A stretch of DNA of 64,000 nucleotides. Origin: Sternotherus odoratus (Eukaryota; Chordata; Testudines; Kinosternidae). This document shows, in pieces, positions 21,001 to 33,300 of the stretch; position 1 is the first letter of the stretch; the number at the start of each line of letters is the position of its first letter. Both the position numbers and the translations under genes were made by a program. The DNA lies in the NCBI GenBank assembly GCA_032164245.1, contig JAVMKO010000010.1, positions 45,530,848 through 45,594,847 on the forward strand. Direction: 5' to 3'. The notes below the pieces were generated by a model that worked only from the letters and a program-made list of their open reading frames with translations, did not search any database and was not told the DNA's origin.

Positions 21001-21700
21001 CATTGGCCCAACTGATTGTTTGTTACCCTTCCTGCTTCAGACATACTTAAAGAATTTTTTTGCTAATAGTTTTTGTCTCTTTTGCTAGTTACTCCTCATA
21101 TTCTTTTCTGGCCTAATTATACTTGATTTGCCAGAGTTTGCTTCTTTATGTTTCCCTCAGTTGGATTGGATGCTTTTTTGCAACTAATTGCCTCATTTAC
21201 TCTGCTGTTTAGCCATAGTGGCATTTTTTGGTCCTCTTATTATTCTTTTTAATTTGGGGTATACATTTAATTTGAGCTTCCATTATGGTGTTTTTAAAAA
21301 GTTTCCATGCAGCTTGCAGACATTTCCCTCTTGGACTGTTCCTTTTCAATTTCCATTTACCTAGACTCATTTTTGTGTAGTTCCCCTTCTTGAAATTAAA
21401 TGCTACTTTGCTGGGGGGTTTTAGGTATATCCCCCCCCCCCCCCAAGAACATTAAATTTAATTACATTATCATCACTACTACTGAGCGGTTCAGCTACAT
21501 GCACCTCTTGGACCAGATCCTGTGCCCCACTTAGGCCTAAAACAAGAACTGCCTCTCCCCGGTGGGTGCCAGGACTAGCTGCTCCAGTTAGCAGTCATTA
21601 ATGGTGTCTAGAAAATTTCTCTCTGAATCCTGCCCTAAAGTGACACCTCAGTATGGGGATAGATGAAATCCCTCAGTCCTGAGTTTTCTGCATTTATAGC
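18030..21700 (-). mobile_element. CR1 LINE (5'-truncated), interrupted by a hAT insertion
   Basis: On the minus strand the block 20806-20560 encodes a reverse-transcriptase segment (RPDGICPRILKEL, APVPDDWRIANVMPIF, GDPGNYRLVSLTSV). It continues after the insertion at 18960 with RFCKGKS and VNKHVDKGDPVNI. It ends with the CR1 C-terminal motif ALVRPHLEYWVQFWSP, KLEQVQRRATRMI and a 3' UTR to about 18030. The 5' part (20.9-21.7 kb) matches the CR1 endonuclease/RT linker region. Frames are broken by stops and indels, so it is inactive. Confidence 0.85.
18969..20555. mobile_element. Foldback hAT element with perfect 8-bp target-site duplication
   Basis: The termini are TAGGGCTGTCAA and the complementary TTTGACAGTCCTA. 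They are flanked by the perfect direct repeat gtttcaac at 18961-18968 and 20556-20563. The host sequence is the CR1 described here. About 0.55 kb at each end are inverted copies of one another. Both arms encode a decayed hAT transposase C-terminal dimerisation (hATC) region. On the + strand it is LARKYLAMPATTVPCEDLFS, LSGDIVNKTWTALSP (about 20040-20160). On the - strand it is LACKYLVTPSTKVACEHLFS, LSGDLVNKKQSAVSP (about 19350-19500). The central ~0.4 kb holds single-copy transposase-like coding sequence with stops. It is non-autonomous. Confidence 0.88.
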
Positions 21701-21709
21701 TGAGCCTAA

Positions 21710-22004
21710 GGGCTGGTCTCCACTACGGGGGAGGATCGATTGCAGATACGCAACTTCAGCTCCGTGAATCACGTAGCTGAAGTTTGTGTATCTGCAGCCG
21801 ACTTACCGCTCGTCCTCACGGCGGCGGCGGTCGGCGGCGCGCTCCCCTGTCGACTCCAGCTTGCGCCTCCCGGCGAGCTGGAGTTCCGGAGTCGACGGGG
21901 GCCCCACGGGCGATCGATTTCTCGCATGTTCACAAGACTCGAGAAATCGATCACCAGAAGATCGATGGCTACCCGCCGATTCGGTGGGTAGTGAAGACGT
22001 ACCC
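21710..22004. mobile_element. PIF/Harbinger-like MITE with 3-bp TAA duplication
   Basis: The terminal inverted repeats are gggctggtctccactac and, at the other end, gtagtgaagacgtaccc. They are flanked by TAA at 21707-21709 and 22005-22007. Internal sub-palindromes are visible (cttcagctccgtgaatcacg followed by tagctgaag). It is about 295 bp with no coding capacity and lies immediately beside the CR1 5' end. Confidence 0.75.
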
Positions 22005-22007
22005 TAA

Positions 22008-24820
22008 GAGTCCGACCTGTGACTGAAACTCCTTCCATCTTATCTCCCAAATCAACCTGGGCGTCAGAAGCCCTTGCTGTGGCCAGGCTCCCTGGGGAGA
22101 GATCAGACTGCCAATGCAGGAAGGCACTTGCCACTCCGGGCACTAGATGGGGCTCTGTTTCCAGAGACACAGGTAGGCTGGCAGGACCCAGTCAGTTCAG
22201 CCCTGGCTAGTGCTGCTTTATAGGGCAGCTTACAGGGCGGGGGAGGGTTACAAGGAGTCCTCCTGCCAGCAGTGAGAGGAATCTCTCACCTGTGTGGGGT
22301 GCCCTCATTGCTCGTCCCCCTCACACCAGCCTTCTCCATGACTCAGTCCTTTCTGGGCTACTGAGGTCTCTCCCGCCACCCCAAATCCCCTCAGGGATCA
22401 CAGTCCCTCAGAGGAGCGGCCTCTGCTTCAGCAGATGCTCTAAAGCCATCAGGAGTTCAGGTGGGAGTGTCCCCGGGAAGGATCATGTCCCTGCAGAGAG
22501 CAGGGATGGAGCCACCCAATCAGCCAGGCCAGTGGCTTCGGTCTCTGCGACAAGCCCCAGCTTCAATCATGGTTCATGAGAGGCCCTAAGTGCTGCAGCT
22601 TTCACCCGCAGAGCTGCGCATCCCACCCCAGACCGGCTAGATGGAGCCTATTCAGTGGCCAGCTCAGGGAGCAAAGCAACTGACACCAGCCCAGCTCCCA
22701 GACCTGCTCCAACCACACACATGGGCTCTGTGCACTGGGCGGGGCGCCACCCAGGTAAATGCCTCCCAGCATGGCTCTAGAACCAACCAGGCTCCAGGCT
22801 CAGCTATTGCCTAGAAGGGATAGGTGGGTCCCAGTCATCTCCCCAGTTAGCCTCCTGGCCCACGTCTGGAAGCCCAGGGATGCTGCAGCTCAGTCTGCAG
22901 TGCTCTGAACAGACTGAGAATATCCCCCCTCCCGTGGCCTAATGCCCGTCCTTCCTAACCGCTTCCCAAAGGGGGCAGAGCCTGGCACTGGCCGTGCCCA
23001 AGGACTTCAGCCCCAAGTTTATCCTCAAGGCATGGTGCCAGGACCGACGCTTGCTAATGAGTCATCCTAGTGGGATGGAAGGAAAAGGATGGGATGGAGG
23101 CCATGCCCTCTGCTTGTGCCAAAACAAACCCCAGGCTTTGGGCTACAGCCACAAAGGGACTTAGGACTTGGTTAATTAGCAATGGAAGAGGTGCCGGGGC
23201 TCAAGCTATGTTTTTACTTTCCAAACGAATGCGGCGAGCCCAGAGGCGCCAGGCTCAGCCTTGGCACAAAGGTAGCATGGCTCAGGTGCCAGAGTCCAAC
23301 ATTTAGGCACCACCGACATTCACAACCCCCCCCCCCCCCTCAGCTGACACCAAAACCCAGACGGTGTCTCTGTTTCTGCCAGCTGGAGCTGCCTGGTGCC
23401 CTTGCTCACACCTGAGCCCTGGCAGGATTCCCAACTACGTGTTCCCACACCCATCTCACCCCCCGCGAGCACCACCGAGTAGCCAGTCGTCCAGGGGTGG
23501 GAGATGGGGCATCAAGTTCTGCTCTGAAACAGGCAGAACAGGGATTCAAACCCAGGTCTCCTGCACCTGCTCTAACCATTGGGCAGAAGGGGTTTTCATG
23601 AAAACCAGCTAACCTGGCTCAGACGCCCGGCTTTAGGAAGGGTCATGGCTGAGAATCCAAAGGGTGGGACTGGGACTTTTTGGCTTGGCACTGGAGTTAC
23701 TATTGCCGTGAGGTGAGTGGAGCTGGTCAGACCTCTCCGGGCGACGGTTCGGTCACACACAGTTGTAAAGGTTTCTTCATAGCTGCCAGTTGCTGCTTTT
23801 CCCACTTAGCATGGACCATCTCCCCAGCAGCCCAGGACAAGAGGTTCTAGGGAGCTGCCTGCGGGTTCCATGTTTGCTGTAACAGGTTTAATCCGTCCAC
23901 TCACCTCTGTCCTAATGGCTCTGTGCTCCCCTCCTCGACCACTGCAGCCCCAGATCCCATCCCGCCTCCCTCCAGCCCACAGAGGGGAAAAGCCTCTTGC
24001 CCGCTGCTTGGACACATCACTGCCTCCTCTCACCCTCCATACCAGCTTCCGGTGGGTCTTTGCTTTCAACACGCGGCCTAGCTCGTATCTCTGGTGTCCT
24101 TTCCCACCATTTCCTCCCCTTTGCTCCCTGCTGTCCCCAGCCCCCCGAACAACCACCCCATCCCAGCGGGGCTCAGCCTCTCTTTTCACAACCCCAGGAG
24201 AACAATGCTCCCTCCTTGCTGTGACCTGCAATCCCCCAGAGACGGTGCTCTGACTGCACCCACCCTGTCACCCCAGGGGTGGGATTATAAGCCCACAGGT
24301 CAGGAAGGGATCTTCCTGGGAATGGAGCGCACCGCTGGGCGATAGGAACCCAGGTAGGGAAGCAGCCGGCACTTGCTTTGCAGAGACACTTTGTGCTCAT
24401 TTTCTTTCCCTAAAAAAAGTCCTCGACACTCTGCACCATGGCAGGCACGTCAACCCCGGGGTCTTGGCTGAATTCCAATTCCGCCTGCTTTAAGCGCCCT
24501 CCGCCGTTTGAACTGACTTGTGGTATTCCACGCACCGGACCGCCCGCCCGCCAAGGGCTGAACTCCAGCAGAGATGGCTGCATACCAGGGAGGGGTAAAA
24601 AAGCAGCTTGCCAAATGGGGCCCTCCTGGATTAGATGGCCGGCACTTCACACACAGGCCCTGAGGCCTGTGCCCGCTCCGAGTCCATCTGCTTCTACCTG
24701 TGCTGAATCTTATCGGCACGGCCGCCGTCCCAGCTACCCACGTCAGCTTGTGTCCCCTGGGGCAGATCCTGCTGAGCCGCGCATACCTCATCTCTCCGGA
24801 GAAAGAAGGAAAAACAGCAG
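22008..24820. other. Intergenic sequence, mostly unique
   Basis: No gene is recognised. It contains a C run near 23327-23339 and a MIR-like tail described separately. The remaining ORFs are short and lack recognisable similarity. Confidence 0.5.
23500..23592 (+). mobile_element. MIR/CORE-SINE-like 3' fragment
   Basis: The sequence acagggattcaaacccaggt, ctcctgcacc, tgctctaaccattgg matches the conserved MIR 3' portion (gggattcgaacccaggtct, then ctctaaccactg). It is an old fragment without visible duplication. Confidence 0.5.
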
Positions 24821-27253
24821 CCGGTTGGATGTCGGGTTTTTATTTCATTATTATCCAAGTACCTTTTAAAAGATCATTGTACAAGTCAGCACATGAAAGC
24901 ACTCAGGAGACGCCGTTGGTAGGCACGCTGCTGGCGGCTGACACTGCGGTTAGAAAATGTACATATTTACAGGGGAACCCTTCAGAAACAAGGGCAAATG
25001 GAAAACCTGTGGCTGTCGGGTATGGTAACAATCTCACCAGACACAGACTACGATCCCAACTTAAAAAAAAAGAAGAAAAATGTTTGTAATGCAGTTCCCT
25101 GGATGAAAACAATTTCTCATTTGCTGGACTTCACATAGTGATAGGCAAGTTACAGAACCGTGTTCAAAGGCACTCTGTGACATGTACAATATACTGAGAG
25201 GCAAACCTACCTGTGCAGATACACAATCACGCAGGCCTATCCCACTATATCACCTCTTACTGTCACCACCACGCCGGCGCCTCGCGACGCTGCAGCCAAC
25301 AGAAAGAGTAGAGCTGAGAACACACAACAGAACAACCACCGTGGCCAGAGTCAGTGCTGATGTGAAAGCCCTCGCACCCTTGGGTGGGGGAGAAGTGGAC
25401 CAGCACAGAGGCCCACTGATCGGCAGGCGGGGCATGGACTGGTATCTGAAGGGGGCCTGGGGCGCCGGGTGATTTAATTGACAAATATTTACACTTGACT
25501 CAGGGTGTAGCAGGGATGATCCACATTGTGGCGGATGAAGAGAGCTCAACGGGTCGGTGAAGAGAGGCCTGCAGAATGGTGCAGGGACGAGACAGCTGCG
25601 TTCTGGACTGTCCGGCGTGCTCAGTGGGGAGCACATTTAAACAACTGCTTTGGATTCTAAGCCCCCAGCATTCTTGCTTCTGTATAAACACTGGCCTTAG
25701 GGAACCTTTCCCGAGGACCCTGTCTTCTCTGCAGCCAGGGTGCCTGCTCTCCTTAGGGTGTGTAACCCCCAATGTGCTCATCGAGGGGGAAACAGGCACA
25801 AAAAGCTCTATTTACCACGTGGCCACAAACACAGCCAAAGGCTGCCTCTGTTCACCACAGTCTCTCCAGATCGCCCTTTCTCGGAGGGTTCAGGTAGTAG
25901 CAGCAGTGCTACCAGAAGAGATCTGCGGAGCTCTTTCCTTTCCTGGCCACATGGAACAGAAACTGCAAGTTTCCAAGTGGTTTTCCCTCTGCACTACATT
26001 CGCTCTGGCTAAGTCTCCCGTGACCATGTCAGGTCTCAGCCCTGGCAGGGCTGACAGGCCATGCCACAGAACAACAAATTATCACAGTCTGCAGCTTAGC
26101 AACCCTCCTCGTGGGATGTTACATTCGAAGTCTGAAGAAGCAAGAGGCTTGAATGGAGGGTTCTCTGAGTGCTAATTACATGCGATAAGAGTCCTCCGGC
26201 AAAGCACCCACTCAGGAAAGTCTTATGGCTGGGAGCAGGTGTGACCAGACTTCAACTACCTCCTCTTATCTGCGGAGAAAATTGCAGGAGGCAGCACTTT
26301 ACAAAGAAAGCTCTCATCAAAACAGAACCTGCCGATCCATCCCTAATCCTGGCTCACCATACTCTGGGGTGCCCCCTCCTGGCTGGACTGTAGTTAACAT
26401 ACACTGGGATGCACCTGAGTTGCAGGAACCAGACACTCATGGACTCCAGTGACAACCAGTAGGTGCTCTAACAAAAGATCACTATGTTAAGAGCTCCGAA
26501 ATACAAACCCTCCCCTCAGTGCTTACTCAGTCACAAGAATGCCTGGAGAAAAACTCCTAGGAGATCTGGTAGCTTAAAACATGGGCAAGGTAAACAGATT
26601 AAAAGTGGCTCGTTAAAATGTCCAAAACCCAGATTTTCAACCCTGCAGTACTATGGCCATTGTACTATCAGCGGGAGCCAGACAGTGTGGGCTTCCACAT
26701 CAGCATCTGAGAAAGCAGCTTGTGTGGACTTCCCCGTGGGAGTTCTCCACCTCAACACACACACAGTAGCATCAACTAAAAGCCATTCACTGTCAGGACA
26801 CGGGGAGGGTCAGATGAAGGCCAGGCTCCATGCCGGGCTGGACAGATGGCTGTACACGCTGGGTGAGCTCCGAAGTACCTGTACGTCTTACATTTACATA
26901 AGAGCACTGTGACATTGGAAAGATTTTCCTTTTATTACAATATATCAAAAATATGCAGCTTTAGTAAACAAGGTCATATTACACTTTCTAATACAACTGT
27001 ACAATGCTACAATACACAGGATATTCTGTCCGGAGAGGGAGCCCGGCGGGGATCCCACCGGCAAGTCTGTGTGGTGGAACTCCTCCCACTGGCAACGTGG
27101 AGCTCCTGGAAGTCCTCAGGAGGGATGGAGGTGCCTCCCTCAGCCTGGGTCAGCCCAGCACGGAGCGACCTGTGCCTCCCAGAGCGCCGACTCTGGATCT
27201 GCTCTAGACGGTGGAGATTTCCAGAACCTTTCCCAGGCCTTTTGGCTCTCCCG
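24820..27253 (-). other. AXIN1: Probable AXIN1 3' UTR with two poly(A) candidates
   Basis: Downstream of the AXIN1 stop (TAA at 27254-27256 on the minus strand) the first AATAAA is the complement of tttatt at 26931-26936, 0.3 kb away. A second strong candidate is the complement of tttatttc near 24839-24846, about 2.4 kb away. No intron-like or mobile element is recognised in between. A short proximal and long distal UTR are both possible. Confidence 0.45.
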
Positions 27254-27380
27254 TTAGTCAATCTTCTCCACCTTCCCAATGATCTTCTCCTCAAAGATGG
27301 GCAGGGTGGCCTCGTCCTCGCGCACCTCCTCAAACACCACTCCGCAGTCAAACTCATGGCTCACTTTTTTAAAGTAATAC
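27254..27380 (-). CDS. AXIN1: AXIN1 terminal coding exon: second half of DIX domain
   Basis: The minus-strand acceptor ctgcag lies at 27386-27381. It encodes [41 protein letters not shown] and a TAA stop. These are the final DIX strands needed for head-to-tail polymerisation with axin or Dishevelled. Confidence 0.97.
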
Positions 27381-30300
27381 CTGCAGAACAGAGGGGGCCA
27401 CATGAACCTCGCCTAGCTGTCCACAGCCCAGAACCCTGGAGGGTCCCGCCCACCAGCGGCTGCACCAAAAAGATCTCACAAAACTAAGTGATTGGGTAAC
27501 AAAATGGCACATGAAATTTAATGTGGCTAAATGTAAAGTAATGCACATTGGAAAAAATAACCCCAACTATATATACAATATGATGGGGGCTAATTTAGCT
27601 AAAACTAATCAGGAAAAAGATCTTGGAGTCATCATGGATAGTTCTCTGAAGACATCCACGCAGTGTGCAGTGGCAGTCAAAAAAGCAAACAGGATGTTAG
27701 GAATCATTAAAAAAGGGAGAGAGAATAAGACGGAGAATATCTTATTGCCCTTATATAAATCTATGGTGCGGCCACATCTTGAATACTGTGTACAAATGTG
27801 GTCTCCTCATCTCAAAAAAGATATACTGGCATTAGAAAAGGTTCAGAGAAGGGCAACTAAAATGATTAGGGGTTTGGAATGGGTCCCATATGAGGAGAGA
27901 TTAAAGAGGCTAAGACATTTCAGCTTGGAAAAGAGGAGACTAAGGGGGGATATGATAGAGGTATATACAATTATGAGAGGTGTGGAGAAAGTGAATAAGT
28001 AAAAGTTATTTATTTGTTCCCATAATATACGAATTAGGGGCCATCCAATGAAATTAGTGGGCAGCAGGTTTAAAACAAATAAAAGGAAGTTCTTCTTCAC
28101 ACAGCGCACAGTCAACCTGTGGAACTCATTGCCTGAGGAGGTTAGGACTATAACAGGGTTTAAAAGAGAACTGGATAAATTCATGGAGGTTAAGTCCATT
28201 AATGGCTATTAGTCAGGATGGGTAAGGTATGGTGTCCCTAGCCTCTGTTTGTCAGAGGGGGGTGATGGACGGCAGGAGAGAGATCACTTGATCATTACCT
28301 GTTAGGTTCACTCACTCCAGGGCACCTGGCATTGGCCACTGTCGGTAGACAGGATACTGGGCTAGATGGACCGTTGGTCTGACCCAGTACAGCCTCTCAT
28401 GTTCTTATGTTATGTTCACCAGCCCTGGGCCCTAGTAGGCTTCGGAAGACACCCACTGACTCAAACCCGAGCGTGCTGTACACCTGATTCCTATGTGATA
28501 ATCCCTGGGGGGTGGATGTGAAACAGGAATAAATATCCACAACACCCAAATTGGCTCCAAGGCCAGAACTGAAACCCCTTCCCCGTCCTGGCAGAAGAGG
28601 CAGCAGGTGCCTGCGATAGCAGGGGAGTGGATTGAACTCAAGGACCAGTCTTATGTTCCTGTGATAAGCTTTGCAGGTGATGGGTAGGCTCACCAAGGCA
28701 GGCATTGTCAATCCTAGTACAACTGCAGTGGGAGTGGCCCTGACACCAACTATCGCCCAGCACTCCTAGCATCAGAGGCTGACCAGCTGGGTCCGGCAGC
28801 CCAGCCCCCCAAACAGTCCCACAGTGTGGACGAAAGTTGTTCTCCTCTTGAGGCTAGAGCTCTGGCTCAGAGAGGCGACGGCTCCTAGAATGCAACTGGC
28901 CCCTATGCAAACGGCGTGCAGCCCAGGCAGCCTCCGCTGAGCAGAGCCTGGGGCCCGGTGGGCCTGGTACACCAGTAGGTTTTTGCTTGCAGCCAGACTC
29001 TTCAAAGCCAGACCCTGCCCTCGAAAAAACACGCTCAGGCCAGACTGCCTGGTCTACCCTGATCGTCTGGCTGCAGAGTTCAGCAGTTGAACTGTCCCGT
29101 CTGGACTGCGGCACGGCACAAGCGTAGCTAGGAACCAAATCCCTAATATACCCGTAACTCGCCACTTCACTAACACCCAGTACACACGTGCGGAGCCAAA
29201 GCCCGAATTCCTGCCTGATCCACCCTTCTGTAAATTAGCTCCTGGCAGGCCACTTTACCTGCCTCTTAAAGAATACGCATGCAAGAAACCTCCTTAGCCA
29301 CTGGCTGTTCTCAACGGCTAATGACAGCTGCAGCACTGCAGGAAGAAGTGCCACAGAAGGGAGCCCCAGGGAGAGCACCTCTGACCACATCACTGGCATT
29401 CGGCTCATTAATCTGCCTCTGCCGGAGAGAGAAATGGGCAAAGCACACGCCGCTGTCTGCTCGCTGGTAACACGGACGGCATCAGCGCGCTCTGGATCCC
29501 GCTGGCACCTCTCTGCCAGGGACGCCATATTCCTAGGACTCACCGATACTCAGCCCCTGCCCTGGCTTAGCCTACACTGCCGTGGCACTTGCTCTCCCCT
29601 CCAACGGCCTGCGCCGCACTGGAAAGGTTGAGAACGCTGTTCTTTTTAAAATCGGGAACCGTTTCCCAGCTCCTCCCCTCTCCCCCAGTCCCTGCCTTGC
29701 TGGAACATGGGACTCCGAGAAGGGCCCTCGTGGAAATACTGCGAGCACATACCTAAGAACCCTGCCACGTGCAGAGGGCCGGGGTGAGGGGAGGGTTTGC
29801 TCTGGGATAGGAGGGGTTTAGTCCCCTTGTCGCCTGTGCACCCCCATGATTCCCACGGACACCTGCTTCTTTGGGTTTAGCAGCCTGGCATTGCACTGAC
29901 ACAGCGTCCCCGGCTGGCTCAGGAACAATGTCTCCCCAGGGCAGTCCCTGTCCTCATCTACCGGAGAATCACTGCAAGCCAAGAGCCCAGGACATCCACG
30001 GTACTAGGGAACATACCCAGGAAGGAGTTAGTGCTGCAGGCTCACAGGGTGGCCCCAACACCCGCCTTAGGGCAAAGCAGAGGAAGAGCCAAAAGGTGAA
30101 TGTAGCCGTGTGTGGACAGCAGAGACCTAGGAGCAGGCTGAGCTGAAGGGACTTTACCATAGATCTCCTCTGCCTTACCTGTAGTTCCCCTTCTTGGTGA
30201 GCAGCTCCTTAAACTGCCCCAGCGTCACCACGCGCCCTTTGACCAAGGTGCGGTACGGGATGGGCTCTCCACAGAAGTAGTATGCGACGACGATATTCTC

Positions 30301-33300
30301 ACACGGCTGGGAAGCGCCATTGCCTGGTCTCTTCTGGGGCTTCAACCTGCCACGAAAAACAAGAACATTCGCGCTCAGTAACACCGCCGGGCCCGTCGGC
30401 TCGTTCTGGCAGAGGCTGCTGGAGGCTCCAAGGGGTTTGGCTGCCATTGGGGAAGACGAGATGTGGGTTAATGGTAGACATCAGTATACCCTCACTACAG
30501 GCTCCTGGGGACCTGCTGACAGGACTGGTGGGCTCCTGGAGTCCTGTGGTCAGGGAATTGGTTCCCAGCTCCCCAAGGAAATGGGAGACACATCCCACTA
30601 GGAGTCTCCTGCTCCACTGAGCCATCACATGCAGCAAGGAACTGAGGAAGGCTTCAGGGGGACTCTGCCGGCCGCTGGCCTGCTGAGGGAATGCCTCTCT
30701 CCTGGACTGATTTCTTCATTTTCAGTGTCAGCCAGGGCCAAAGGCACATCCTGGGCAGCACCTCTGCCTCCTGGACGGCCCTGGAGGAAGCAGAAACTCA
30801 GCAGCCTGGCCCATGAAAGGATGCCCCACACAAGCCTGGACAGCACGGAGCAGGCCCTGGAGGGACACCCTCACTCAGCGCTGTGGGGTTTTTAAACTGG
30901 GATCCTTCAGAACAACCCGTCAGCTGGTCCTGTACCTCCCAGAGTGGGGGCAGGGGCTCCCCAAGGGCCTGGGGGTGGGCTGTGGAGAAGTTTGACACTG
31001 GCTGCCTGAGAGGAGGATGGCTTAATGTGGGGACGCAGGTTTTGTCCCCCTCTGGTAGCTGGCTTGGGCTTGGGGAGCACTGCTAGCACAGGAAACCTGT
31101 ACAGACAGGCGTGTGATTCCTGCTGACTGTACTGCCTCCAGAGGCAACCTGTGTCCGCAGAGCCCGGGCAGCATGCCTCTGCACCCTCCTACAAACCATG
31201 GACCGGCCACACTGCGCAGCAGCAAAGCAGGGCATTCAGCGTCTGCTAAGAGGGAATCCAGCGCTGCCGGAGTTTGTAATCGGCCGTGTCTTCCCCCTTC
31301 AGCGCAATAAAAAGCAAGACGAGACATTTTCTTTCCTTATGAGAGACAGCAATGATTTCTGAGCAATCGGCAGAATCCCGCTCTCCTGGGTCCCGCAGCT
31401 AGCCACGTAGCCCAGCGGGACGCTCCCTGGGCAGCTCTGCAAAACACCCAGCCACTGCCAGCCTGTCGGCACCAGGTCAGGAGGGTGTTTCGTTAGTCTA
31501 TGCAAACCGGATCACTTCTCTTACTTCTACATACAGGAATGCACAAGGCAGCCTGACTTATTAAGGGCAGGACTAGTTTTCTTATTGCCAAGACAACTTT
31601 CCGGAGGTTTTCACATCCTCAAAAGAAGCAAATCAAAGAGTAAACTCAGGCCACGATTATAGAGGGGCACCCCCTTGCTATCAGCAGCTAATTTAGCAGG
31701 TGGTTTTGAATCTACACAATCTGGGAGCCGGTAAAAGGTTTCAGGGGGGAGGAGCAGCTGTGTATGTGAACACTCTTCTGGAGGCTTGGAGGGTACAGTC
31801 AGGGCAAGGCCCCTTGGAGCTGTGTGAACAAAACGCTACCTTGGACTTGTAGCAGTCCCCCCAAAAGCCCATGTGCCGGATGCTGGGAGTGGAACCAGGT
31901 GGGCATGCTCCTGGCGAGGGGGGCACTTTATCAATCTTATTATTTTTGGAACCTCTTAAAAGTGTTTGCTACGCACAAGCCAGGGCACTGAGTTAGCAGC
32001 TGCTATCACATCACATCTCAAAGAACCCTGTTTTCAAAGGTGGAGACACCAAGCAATAACAACACTTGGTACTTCTAGAACACCTTTCAGCTGCGCTCTT
32101 CTCATTCCTAAAGTTCAGACCAGTTCACCACTTGGCACATGGAGGCTTAGCTAGAGGTGGCTTTTGCTCTGAAATCCATAGATGTTTGGCAGCTTTGAAA
32201 ATTACAAACCAGTGGACTGGATTAAAGGATGGCGTTACATTTATATAACTGGAAACTCGCTATAAAAACAGAATTTGCCAAGCACATGAGCTAACCCCAG
32301 TTTTGCTATTTTGGAAATAACTGAGACCTTGACCTTTAAATCCTGGCTCATCCTCCGAGTGACTGTTTTATGACACGTCTATGTAAATATCAACATGGAA
32401 AACCTGGGCAGGGGAAAATCCTTTTGCCTCCTTTCAAAGCCCGAGGTATAAAGTGCAGCTCGACTGTTGTTGGTGCGTGTTCTGCTCAGAAGAACAGGGA
32501 TTCGAAGCTGCCCCCCCCCCCCCGCCAGCACAGCCTCTCCACCCCGCATTACAAAGCACAGGCTGCCCATCGAACCATCCTTGGAAAAACCACTCATTCC
32601 ACTCAATGTAAAAATAGCTCTCAAAGTCAGGCGAGTTCTGAGACAAACGTGAATCAAAGAGGTGTGGAAATCCTCCCACTCCCAACTCTCCGAGCCCCAG
32701 GGATGGCTGAGATGTGTGCCTCAGAGGCCTGGGCTGTGCGCTTGTGCTGCAGAACAGACGGCATCCACCGGCTTAATCCACGTTGCCCACAATAGCGATG
32801 GGTAAAGAAGCCCTTGTTCGTCCTGTGAGATGGAGCGCGCTCGGTCTGCTCTGGGAACGAGAATGGACAAACGCCAGCCCCACCAGGGACAGCCCGGCCC
32901 CACCAGGGCAGCGTGAGTAAGGGAGAGATGGCAGCAGCTTGGTGCAGGTGGCCACGGCTGTTAACTGAACTTGCTAAGAGTGGGGAAACTCAAGAGAATC
33001 CACGTCCCCCCTTCCTAGGGCTGAGCAAGGGGCTGCTGCAGGGGACCGGGATGAGCGCTGGCTAAAACCTTTCTTGGCCTATCTGAGTCGCCTGCAAAGC
33101 ACATTCCCACATGGAAAAGCAGCAGAATCCAGCAGTTCCGCTGTGCCCTGATGGAGCACGTGTCTTTGGTGCCTCCCTTACTCCAAGGGCCTCTCAAAAT
33201 GGAAGGGAGGGAAACAGGCCAACACCATGGAAATCGGGCTTGGGGTCTAGGCACGGCTACGATGGCTCCTGTTCCTTTCCAAAACACAGGCATGGGTTGC

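Noticed and set aside
27511..28002. 163-residue frame with [11 protein letters not shown] and [10 protein letters not shown] motifs
   Set aside because: It is the CR1 reverse-transcriptase C-terminus in a truncated LINE, not a host gene. The same applies to 56731-57213 and to the minus frame at 18207-18587.
31500..31545. Minus-strand [12 protein letters not shown] peptide that superficially recalls the alternative axin exon
   Set aside because: It lacks a splice acceptor and runs into a stop within a few codons. The similarity is too short and out of pattern.
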